64,000 nucleotides of DNA, taken from the NCBI GenBank assembly GCA_010645155.1, contig CM021312.1:4915158-4979157 (forward strand). The letters are read 5' to 3'. Under the pieces are notes generated by a model. The model searched no databases, was not told where the DNA came from, and saw nothing but the letters and a program-made list of their open reading frames with translations. Numbering within the stretch: position 1 is the first letter of the stretch; every line of letters begins with the position of its first letter. Source of the stretch: Tigriopus japonicus (taxonomy: Eukaryota > Arthropoda > Copepoda > Harpacticoida > Harpacticidae). This document shows positions 46,666-57,061 of the stretch, in pieces. A program made the position numbers and the translations under genes.

Positions 46666-47754
46666 GCCTGAACGTATACCTCGATAACGGCAGAAGTGTT
46701 CTTTTTGCATAAGTTATTGAGTCCTTCAAGCGCAACCAGTGAAATGGAAATCACGTGCAACCTTTGAGCTTTGATGCACAAAATTTCTGTTCTAATATAC
46801 CTTCAGAAGCTCGAAAATGGGTCACATGTTTGTGTCAGGGTGCAATTTCTGGAGCTGTATTACTAAGGTGACCTCCCAGTCTTATGTACTGTGACCTCCC
46901 AGTCAGCTGCTCCTTAAAGGACCCAATACTTAATCCGCGTGTTTTTTACATCTGATCCAGCTTTGACTGTTTCTCGTTGTTTCCAACAAGCTAAGCTTCA
47001 GGGGAGGGGCTAAGAATAAAGAGCCTAAATCAATTAAATTTTAGTATTGTAAACAAACTTGGTCACGAACTGTCATGACACATACAGTTTGGGATTATAC
47101 TGTATAAATACCTATTGAAGGAAACAGTAATAGATATATTTAGGCAAAATATTTTTGAAATTGATAAACACGTTACGAAACTGATTTTGTTTTCAAAAAC
47201 GACTCCCCCACCCAATGTACGAACGCTATAGTCTCAAAAAACATCCTCAGTTTGAATCAAAATGTCTTCATGATGTAAGAATGGATTTGAAAAACTTAAT
47301 ATCCTTTCTATCCTCATCTAGCTAGTCTCTGTCCCTATCATAGGTCAGTTGTTTAGGGCATTCGGAATAACAGTTGAAGCACAGTAGAAGCATAGTAATA
47401 CACAGCATAAATTATCATTCTCGATTAACGTTTCACTATGGTCCAAGTCGTGTTTTTAAAGGGAAAGCAAAGCTTATGTACTGAGGCTTTACTCGAGATA
47501 GTTTTTTCTTCCTTGTTGAACTATGCTTCCATTATTCTTCAACTATACTTCCAAATAGTCTCCAAAGTGACCTAATTTATGTTTGCTATGTTATGGATTA
47601 AATGCGAGGGTGTGAAAGTTATAATGTTTGCCCACATATTTATGATGTCTTTTATTAGACAAAAATGTTTCATGTACGGTCGGAATCAATTAGTTCTTGA
47701 CTTATGGTGGACAATAAAATTTCTGTTGTTGATTCCCGCCATTCACTGTTAAAA

Positions 47755-47915
47755 CAGAGGTTCAATGCGAGTTAGAACCCTGCTTAAAGAAAACACCGAA
47801 AATCAAAGCACCACAGCAAACGCTTCCTTGAGAAGGGTTGGGCAGGAGAATTGAACCTGAGACCACTTTAACTGTAGGAACCTGTGGTGACCACGATACC
47901 ACGTTTACCATCTTT
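47755..47915 (-). repeat. tRNA-derived SINE with recognisable tRNA head
   Basis: On the minus strand GGTAAACGTGGTATCGTGG resembles a pol III A box region and GGTTCAATTCT (47847-47857) is a B box. The spacing is close to a tRNA gene but arms do not pair well, so it is a tRNA-derived repeat or pseudogene rather than a functional tRNA. Confidence 0.5.
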
Positions 47916-47929
47916 GGATATCTCTTGAC

Positions 47930-48030
47930 AACTTAGTATCATCCTATGGAATTCGAACCTTCGCTGTTTGGGGCAACACTTACAATTAGCCCTTCTAAGG
48001 AACCGGTTAGTACGCGCGCCAATTTTGACA
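47930..48030 (-). repeat. tRNA-derived SINE copy
   Basis: The B box GGTTCGAATTCC (minus, 47948-47959) and its flanks align with 43035-43120 over about 70 nt, including ggggaagcactta/ggggcaacactta on the plus strand and a shared ttagta at the far end. Confidence 0.6.
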
Positions 48031-48619
48031 GGCTCACCACTACTGATACCCCAAAATTGGCCATTTATTAATAATAATATGTTTATTGCGACTCAAGGTC
48101 ATGTCAGGTCTTATGTTTTGGCATTAAACTGTAATTGAAAATGTCACAAATACACTTTTTGTATTGGTTTCAAATTCCACATGCATCCTTCAACTAAACT
48201 TTGAGCTAAATTTAGTTTTTTATCCCATCGAAAACACAATGCTTTTATTTGGTGTTTTTTCAAGCTTCATTTTTATTTCCAAAACTACTACTCATAATTA
48301 AAAGAGAAATCTCCATTTTGATATGCATTTTATCTACACTATTTTACATATCATTACGTATTTTACATACTATTACGTATTATTTACATTTATTTATACC
48401 TACACATTTCTTACAGCTAAAAAGTAAGAGCGCCAAATGAGGCTCGGCGCCAAGGAACATTTTTCGCGCCCTGGAGGTCGAAAAAGTGAAGTGCCATCTT
48501 GTCGCTCTGATTGTAACTATAAATTAAAACTTTCTAAACTTGACTTCGACAAGGCGAGTTGTTAAGGACACCAAGACGAGTAATTCCAGGAAAGAAAAAG
48601 AACAGTAGCAAGAATTAGC

Positions 48620-48655
48620 CAACCAAGCTGGAGCACGTAAGCTCCACGTTGGTTG
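48620..48655. repeat. 15-bp stem hairpin
   Basis: CAACCAAGCTGGAGC and GCTCCACGTTGGTTG pair at 13 of 15 positions around the loop acgtaa. The stem is too short for a typical animal pre-miRNA, so transposon debris is the simpler reading. Confidence 0.5.
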
Positions 48656-49489
48656 TATGTAGATTACTTTTTCTGCTGTTATACTTTCTGGTCAGAGAGG
48701 CTAAATGTCATCAATGGACCACAAAAAAAGCGTTTCTACTTCTGGTGCCCCCAGCAATTCAACCATTATCGTCAACCTACCTGCTAATAAAATTTTGTAT
48801 GAGTTAGGGCCCCCTTGTAAAAGAGTACGTACATGAAGGTAACGTTTTGCAGAGCCAGGCGTTTAACTCCATAAACAGCCGAATTCTATTTCGATGATAT
48901 TTGCCTGAACAATTCTTTAATCGTCAGAATCATGAGTAAAGGATGTTTGAACAATTGTAAATTATGGTAGCTGAATTTAACTCAAGAAAAAAGGTCAAAT
49001 TTGGTGGAAATCAAAACACACCAAAGTTTTTGCTTGCATGCAAACAAATGAAAGTACTCGTAGCACATCGATATAATAACGAGGCCACGAAAATCAGAGG
49101 GCACACGCAAAAAAGAAAGATTGCATGAAATTGAGAGTTGTGTGCTTTTTGGCCTTTGAGATTTTTAGCTTTAACCATTCCTTTACATTCATATTTCTTT
49201 CCTCTTTACAACTCTTCTCAATATTCTTACATATCTAACTATTCTCTTGTAAATATCTAGTGCCCTCATGCCAATATTCTAGTAATACACGTATATCTAA
49301 TGGTGCCTCAGAGTGGTATCAAACAATAAACAACAACACATTTTGGCATTTCTTTTGCCTTTTCTCAACCCATAATTAAGTAATAATTAGAGGGATGTAA
49401 GATAACCAGATTTTCTTTTCTCAAGATTAACTTAAAGCTGAGTTTGATTGGGATTGAGGCTTGGGTATTGCGTAGTGCGTTTGTTTGCC

Positions 49490-49590
49490 GTGAGGAAAAC
49501 TGAAGCTTCAATCACGGCGATTACCACCCTCAAAATGTGACAGTTTAGAGTCCAAATGTAGCGTCAAAACATTGAGTTCTATTAATACTA
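49490..49590 (+). repeat. SINE-related fragment
   Basis: The reverse complement (acattttgagggtggtaatcgccgtgattgaagc and its upstream part) aligns with 20620-20680, sharing the tttgaggtggtaatc core and the gttttgac-ct...gactc block. No clear B box is preserved. Confidence 0.4.
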
Positions 49591-50667
49591 GAGGGAGCGT
49601 AAGCCTAAAAATGTGTCTACGGTCGCCAACTCTTGAGCGGAAAAAAGTGCAGGAACATTTGAAATGTGTGACCGGAAATGTCAACCATGCAATTGATTAA
49701 TCAAATGTGGAATTGAGTAATGTTTTTGGGTTATCTTTTGTTATTGCTAGTGGTCACTTTCTTGAAAGCACCAAAGACGTGACGAGGTGACCAGGCCTTG
49801 GATTTGAATACAACAAATAGGAACTTTTTTGCCAATCCATGGGAGTGATTACCGTATCATTTTACGGACCTGCTGCCGTCTCTAACTGCCGTTAACAGTG
49901 TAGGCTCGCCAAAAAAATCTCAGTTTTCAAGGGTCAGATTTTCGAAAAATGTTGCATTTATGGGCAATGGCAAGGTGAATGTATGTTGAGAAGTATTGCA
50001 AAGTAATTTGAAAACAAATGGAGAAATTGGAAGCCTTCAATTAAACAAATTATTTGTTTTTAGGTTCTAGGTTTAGTTGCCCCAGGAACCGATCTCCTCT
50101 GGCCATCTTGTTATTCAAAGTCGGGCATTCCTAATTTCAAAGTTCGGAAGAACCCTCTCAACTTATGTAGCAAAATTTTAGATAAAAGCAACAAAACATA
50201 CTTTTTTGCAAATACAATGTCAAGAATTGCTATTTCAACTTCAATTTGTGCAGCTAAGAAAGGCATTGTTGCAATCACAAGGCCTAAACCTTTATTTTAT
50301 TACCTCGCACGCTCATCAGAAACATGGGTCTTCCGAACTTTTTTTCCCGCCAAAAATGATGACGTCACTAGTAATTGCTGTAATTGAATAAGTCACTAGT
50401 AGGAAAAACACAAATTTAAGCTTTGCGTCATGTGGGGTTAATCCAATACATATATGGGCAAAAAATAACTTGTGGCTTTAAGAACGAGTTTTAAAAATTT
50501 GGTCTTGATTCGCATGTTTGGTCACACTAACTGTCCGCTCAACAGCAGTTGTGAGGGTGATATTTTCCTCATAAATTCAACGCATTGCCAACGCTGCAAA
50601 TCAACGCTTGCCAAATCAGCCTGACTAAAGCTTGCACGCCATCTAGTGATTAATAAATGATCTAAGC

Positions 50668-50852
50668 GTCAAAATACTATTTATGCACCTGCAAAGGAAG
50701 GGAGTAATGGCCAAAATCCGGCGGAGGGAGTTTCATTTTATTGGCGACCCGAGGGCGTCAGCCCGAGGGGCGTCAATTAAAATGAAACGAGTGATGTCGG
50801 ATTTTGACCATTCCTCCCTTCATTTGTGGGTGCATATGGTATTTTGTTGACC
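50668..50852. mobile_element. hairpin MITE
   Basis: Two inverted arms of about 85 nt face each other with almost no loop: gtcaaaata...tgcacctgcaaaggaaggga on the left, and on the right the reverse complement of gtcaacaaaatacc...tgcacccacaaatgaaggga. Both then carry a shared ccaaaatcc...gtttcatttta block. The sequence gcaggtgcataaatagtatt at 46017 matches the left end, so it is a dispersed family. Confidence 0.7.
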
Positions 50853-51139
50853 AACTTATCCTTTTTGGGACTTCCGTTACAATTTTTCAACCCTGAAAAT
50901 CAGTTCAACCACGGACATTCGTACTATCCAACTAGCATGCTTTGCTTACTCAATACCGGTATTAGGAGCAAGCTCCGTTCACCTCAAGTACATCAGTTGG
51001 TGTGTTGGCTACCCAGTGCCATGGTATAAAATCCTACTATGATTTCTTCAGTCGATCATTCTCCGTCAATGAGACGGGGGCTTCAGACGTGCAAGTAATC
51101 GTGCGTCTGAGATGTATTTGGAAAGACATTATTCATTCA

Positions 51140-51213
51140 TAGGGCAATAAAGTGATTGGTAGGGTAATAAAATGATTTGTAGGGTAATAAAGTAAGTTGT
51201 AGGTGAATAATAT
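51140..51213 (+). repeat. 20-bp tandem repeat, three and a half copies
   Basis: Units of tagggtaataaagtgatttg start at 51140, 51160 and 51180, with a partial copy from 51200. Period is exactly 20 nt with two to four differences between copies. Confidence 0.85.
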
Positions 51214-52720
51214 TTTGGACCTGACCTCTTCGGGCTTGGAGGAAGTCTCGTAAAAGGAGAAGGCGGTCAATAAACCGCATTTCAATACAAACAGTTGCAA
51301 ATGTAAACCACTGACACACAAAATATGGCAAGGAGCTGGATGATAGTAAAGATAATTTCGTGAAACACCCACTATCATTGAAAATATTCTGAGACTTCAA
51401 TTGAGCATGCTTATTTTGAATATAGTTGAAAGAAGCTTAGCCTTTTAATTACCAAAAGGCGCTGAAAAATGTACCCAAAAGTGCAAAACAAAGTCCATTG
51501 GACTTTGAGCAAAGTCATAACAAAAAGCCTTTGGAGTTAAAAAGTACTGTCCTAAGCGTCATTAAACCCATGGTACTTAATTGTGCTTGAGAACTCATTT
51601 TTAAGTTCCGAAGACATTTGAGGTGAAGCGACAATGCCGCCGATAAAATCGAGTTCTATTTATTATGTCAGGGGCCAAACAATGATATAAAGTCATTTAG
51701 AACATAGCCGTTGTTCCAATATGGCTTAACCAAAGTCCGATAGCGTCCTTTGAGAATGGTTTTCTAAAATAGTCATGGAAAATGGAAAAATAGATTTCAC
51801 CAAAATTTTAGACAATCTGCGACCTACTTGAGCCGAGCAATTGTATTAAAGAAATTATTCATAAATTTCTTTACACCTCAAAATTGGTCGCAAGTATCTT
51901 GCAACTTAAAAATGATTTCTTTAGCTCAATTAAGCGCCTTGTACCTATACACTGATATCTCCATAGCTTGATGTTTTCAAGTTTAAATGGGCTTCTTTTA
52001 GAAATTGCGGCCTTAGTTGCCAATCAACCTAAGCCTACAATCTACAATATTCTTCAGATCCTTCTGTTGCCATACCTTGATTTTTTTAGGTTTGAGATAT
52101 GTTGATTGCATGCAATGAGATCCTTAATCAGGGGACAGGATTAAACCCAACATTGAGAGCACACTGAGGTTTGTGTCTGAAACACACATTTCATCAGGGT
52201 GTTGAGAATATTTGATTTGATTTTATATACGCAAATGAAGGCTTTTTGACCAGTTGAAAATTTCATCTTGAAACTTAAAGTTCTTTCAAAAGTTTAGAAA
52301 TTCTCAAAACGTAAAGTTTTGTTTACAATTGGGCAATTTTGGCCAAATTCGTAAAAAATTGCAAAGAAAGCTGAAAGGTACAAAAAGGCAGAAAAATGTG
52401 TTTGTTACCAAAAATTTATTATTCTTTTTGTCCGTCCCTAGTTAAAACGTATTGTATTGTATATTGTATTTCAGGAATATTTTGTTTCGTTCATGTCATT
52501 TTTTTAGCGGAAATAGACTTGAGCTCTTTTTTCTGCCAAAGCTTGTTTTGAGTCTTAGTTTTGATTTGATTAAGGTTCCAAGGGTCTTTTTCTACAATAA
52601 TCAAGACGAGTCTCATGACGCAAGGTGTGCTTTTCAACAACCCAAACTCAGCTTTTATACTGAGACCATTGGAGCATTGTAATTCCTACATCGCTTTGAT
52701 AAAAACTCTCGATGTATTTT

Positions 52721-53130
52721 AGGACACTCAGATTACCTTTACTAGTGCGTACATGTTTTCAACTCATTATATTCAGATCATCTTTCCAAATGCCCACATC
52801 ACTTCACCTCAGTATACTCAGATTATCTTTACCAATACCCACATGATCAATTCACCTCAGTATACTCAGATTATCTTTACCAATGCCCACATCACTTCAC
52901 CTCAGGAATATTAGATTATCTTTACCATTGCATACATCACTTCACCTCAGTAAACTTAGATTATCTTTACATGCCCACATCAGTTCACCTCAATAAACTT
53001 TGATTATCTTTACCAATGCCCACATCACTTCACCTGAGTATACTCAGATCATCTTTATTCATGCCCACATCACTCCACATCAGTAAACTTAGATTATCTC
53101 TACCAATGTCCACATTATTTCACCTCTGTA
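52721..53130 (+). repeat. 45-bp tandem repeat, about nine copies
   Basis: The consensus unit contains tatactcagattatcttt, then accaatgcccacatcacttc, then acctcag. Nine copies of 43-48 nt are visible with about 80-95 percent similarity. A single diverged unit lies outside the array at about 54329-54375, beyond the right arm of the foldback element. Confidence 0.9.
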
Positions 53131-54218
53131 TGTGCGGATTGACTTTGCATTAGCTAATTGAGCGACAGTACCATAACAAGGAGAAATACTGTTCAAGCAG
53201 GTGGCAAAAGCTAAGGGACCATACCAGTAAGCTGTTGTAGCATAGGACTTGAGCATTCACCAACTAACCATAACACTACTGGTTTGAATACCGGCCATGC
53301 AGAGCCCAAGTGGCCTGTGGTATTAATTTACATGCAGTTGTCACGGCTTTGGCAGCTTAAATGGGCGAATCTGGGGTCATTCCCAAGGATGAGGTAAGAA
53401 TTAGTACTTGTTTATTGGAGCGGTAATGTGCTGCGAAGCTTCGTTCTGATTCCAGAAAAAAAACAAACTTACGGGTTCATGTTCTCTGCTTTTGAAAAAC
53501 TCGTTTTATCTAGCTTGTCTTGAATATTATTGAGACGGGGTCAAGTTCAAGCGCATTTATGTGCGGTCAGCCCATAGATCGTTCATAAATCACCAGATAG
53601 CGTGCAAGCTTTAGTCAGGCTGATTTGGCAAGCGGGGCGGAATGCTTGAATTTGTGAGGAAAATGTCGCACTCACAACTGTTGAGCGGACAGTTAGTGTG
53701 ACCAAATACTGTATGTGATCAAGACCAACTTTTTTAAACTCGCTCTTGAAGTCACAAGTTAGTTTTATCCATGATTGTATTGGATTAACCCTACATAACG
53801 CAAAGCTTAAATTTGTGTTTTTCCTATAAGTGACTTATTCAATGTCTGATTGTATGATTTTTTTTAATGTATGTAAAAACAGTTCCTAGTTGTAGGATTC
53901 AAATCCATGGCATGGTCACCGAGTGACATCTTAGGTTCTTTCAAGAAAGTGACCACTAGCAATAGCAAAAAATAACCCAAAAACATAAAAAGATTCATCA
54001 ATTGTTTATTTATTGTTTTGACAACTCAAGCACTCCCTGGGTGCATTAAGAGTATTTGTCATCGGTATTAAGAGTATTTTCATATATAGTGGTTAAGAAT
54101 TGAATAAGAAAAAAGACTAGGCAACACAACATGATTGTCATTTGCCTGGTCACATATTTCAAATGTTCCCGCACTTTTGTTCGTTCAACAGTTGACGACA
54201 GGAGACACGTTTTTACGA

Positions 54219-57061
54219 TGTAGATGCCAATGGGTTATCTCAAAAGCTTGTTGAAAAAAAACAAGAAATACATTTCACCTCTTTACAACTGATAACCTCC
54301 AAAATTTTGTTAGTTGTTTTGCGCTTGCCAATACTCAGATTGTCTTACCAATGCCCACATTCCACATCACATCATGCTCTTTTTCTCTTGAAGAACCTGA
54401 ATATTTTCATGTGTATTTCTTCTTCTGAAACTTTTCTGCAGTCTCCAATTAAGTCATTTATAGTGAAAGGTGTTTTAATTGGAAGATTAAACATATTCAA
54501 ATGCACTCACTCCCATTAATCAATCCCCCACCACTTTTATTAACAATTCTGACTGTTTGAGTGGTCCATACAATAAACAATAAATGAGATTTTTTTTCTT
54601 CTTTTTATGCTACCTCCTACAATCTACTTCCAACCGGGTTTATCCTGAAAGATACAACTTTCAATTGACAAACTATGCAAGATAACTGCAAATTTAGCGC
54701 CCTCCTGAAAGTTCTTGTCATCCAAGCATAAAAAATACCTTCAGTGGTTTTGCATTGCTGATATGAAAGCAAAGGGGTCCCAAATTGAACGGAGCTTGTT
54801 TTTTTGCATTTTCTTGCAAGAAACTTTTTAAGTACTGTCAAGTTTGGTAAGGCAAAAGAGAATGGCCAGCCAGCTTTTATACATCGGCCCATGGATATCG
54901 TACTCTTAGTACTTCATTGCATACTACGTACACGTTCCTCCAGATCTCCCTTATTAGCCGGGCAAGTTTCTTAATTGTCGCTCGATGGAAGTACGGCTAT
55001 GAAAGTGCTTGGCGAGATATAAGAACCAATAAAACGTGGAAACTCCATAAAGAAACGAATATTCGTTCTCTCTTTCTTCTCTTCAGTAGTACAAAAGCTT
55101 GGTCAGATTGACCCGACCAAGTTCAGAGTGGCAGTGGCAGTTGTACTAAGCTTTGGATCCAAAGCAGTCCCTTCTCTTTGAACCCACGACCGCCTTCTTC
55201 GCCATGAGCAAGCTCTTTGACTAAACAAGTCACGAACGAAATCCCAGCTTTGCTTCGAATTTCCCATTACATCCCGTCTTGTGCCAGCTAAAGCTCTTAA
55301 TACAACCACGTTTGCCGAGCAGGTTCTGTGTGTGAGTGGCGGAAGAAGACGAACAATCATCACAATTCGGTCTTCAGTTTTGATTCCAAAAGATGAAAAT
55401 GTCCCAGGTGAAGATAATCTGCAGCTGAAGTTCAGACCATCAAAACTCGCTTGGAAAGCTTTTTTCAGGTCTTTAATTTCTCATAGATTGCCAAATTTTG
55501 TCTCCGGAAGTGCCCATTAGGCCTCATAAACAAGGCCTCATCTCCCTCGGCCAAATTCCATTTTCCTTTCATCTTCTTCTATTACGTTTCCTTAGAGTAG
55601 CGAATCCTTCAAAAAATGAACTTTGCTTGGATCATTTATGGGCGGAGATTTGAAATGGAAAAAATCTCGTTGAACCTAAAGTGAGTAGCGATTATGACCA
55701 GAGAAACATTGTTTCGTCTCTTGGGCCAACTTAGTCGCGGCTCACTAGGGCCGACCAAAAATACCATTTAATGTAATAGTCCCAGCTTGGAGAGTCCAGC
55801 GGAATATGTCGACTTTGATCAGTTCTCTCAAGGCATTTCCAATTGATGTTGTTGTGAGAGTGACTCTTTATGCAGAACCCGTCGTAGCTCTGGCTTTGGT
55901 CCTATCTTTGGAGGCCTTTTGGCTTCTCTTTTCTCCTTCCTTCCTTCCTCCCTTTCGTCTCCATACGAGGAAATTCAGTCACGGCCGCAAGTAGCACCCT
56001 CTCTCCGAGTGAGATCGAACTACGACAGAAAACTAAACAAACGATGTGGGTAGCTGTCGTAGTTGGTCTGCTCCGCGGTCCATCCTCGTTCTCGGTCGGT
56101 CGTCTTCGCCGTGAGTCGCGTGTTGCGACTTCCAAGCTGTTTTTCCTCTTTGGTCTTCTCTTCTCTTCTCCCACCTCTCTTCTTCTTCTTCTCTCTCTCT
56201 TTCTCTTCGGAGGCCTTAAACCTTCGATCGAAAGTAAGTTTTGTCAAGAGGCTGGAGACCGAGAGGAGAGGGAGAGACTCGCCGTTGTGGACCTCGAACT
56301 TCGAATAAGGAAGGGGGTCAGTAGACCATGAGAACTGGTAGAGGACGGAGAGAGCGAGCCAGAGATTCTGCTTTCGGTTAGATTGCCGGAGTGGGAGAGA
56401 GAAAGATCGAGAGAGAGTGAAAGTGAGGCTGGCAACACTTTTTAAAGAGTGATAAGATCCGTGCAATCAATCATGGTCATGTTTCATTTTTTGAGTTGAG
56501 TGCTCAGTCTGTGTCAACAGTCCTTTGTGTCCATGAGTGTGAGAGTGAGACTGGATGGTTTGAATGAGGGTTTCAGATTGTTCCTCCAGTGAGAAAAGAA
56601 CCTTGAAGCGCCGGTATTCATCAAGATGATGTTGTCTCAGATGTATTGTAGAGTTCTTCTCGGTCGTCGTTGTGGGTTTAGAATGATGTTGGAACTTGGC
56701 CTGCCTGTGGGTCTGGCAATGATTGATGAGACGGCAAGTTTTTGGGAATGAAATGATCTCACCATGATTATTGGGACATTGTCAGTGAAGAAGAGGTCCA
56801 TCCTCATTCATCAACTTGATGAAAAAGTCATCTTTGGGAGATGATTAATGTTCCAATGATGCATGAGGCATAGTGAAAAGAAATCATCCTCAGGCCGATT
56901 GCAATATTTGAGCACTGTCGACTGCAGAAATCGGTGAAGAAAAAAATGTCGTTCCTGAGGAGCCGAAGTTAATGCAATTCATTAGTCTTCCTTGAATGAT
57001 TGTGAATGGGTGGATGCGTCAATCTGAACGATTGGGATCCAACTCATAGTGTTACTTATGA
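54219..57061. other. 5' flank of the large coiled-coil gene
   Basis: No gene is supported up to about 55500. From about 55900 to 56450 the sequence becomes CT/GA-rich with microsatellite-like ttcttcttctctctctctttc tracts, typical of an arthropod promoter or long 5' UTR. The many small overlapping frames on both strands here reflect the biased composition. An 11-codon upstream frame (57058-57093) overlaps the start of the large gene. Confidence 0.45.

Larger units (their letters stand above)
46666..49599. other. intergenic stretch with SINE debris
   Basis: No gene is supported. A 14-nt segment (gtgacctcccagtc) is repeated directly at about 46870-46905. The SINE copies and hairpin inside are listed separately. 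Confidence 0.5.
49600..54218. mobile_element. 4.6-kb foldback element with long interrupted inverted repeats
   Basis: The left arm comprises 49600-49832 and 50381-50670. It pairs with the right arm, which comprises 53875-54218 and 53575-53870, in inverted order. Diagnostic pairs are gctagtggtcactttcttgaaag against ctttcaagaaagtgaccactagc, the ataggaaaaacacaaatttaagctttgcgt block, and the ccgctcaacagc/gttgagcgg block. The left arm carries a roughly 550-nt insertion (49833-50380) and the right arm a roughly 110-nt insertion near 54005-54120. No transposase frame is present inside, so it is a non-autonomous foldback (FB-type) or a transposon with very long terminal repeats. Confidence 0.75.

Noticed and set aside
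47755..47915. Possible functional tRNA gene
   Set aside because: A- and B-box-like sequences are present but acceptor and anticodon arms do not pair, and flanks match dispersed repeats.
51140..53130. CRISPR-like array
   Set aside because: The units are contiguous tandem repeats without distinct spacers, and the window is eukaryotic.
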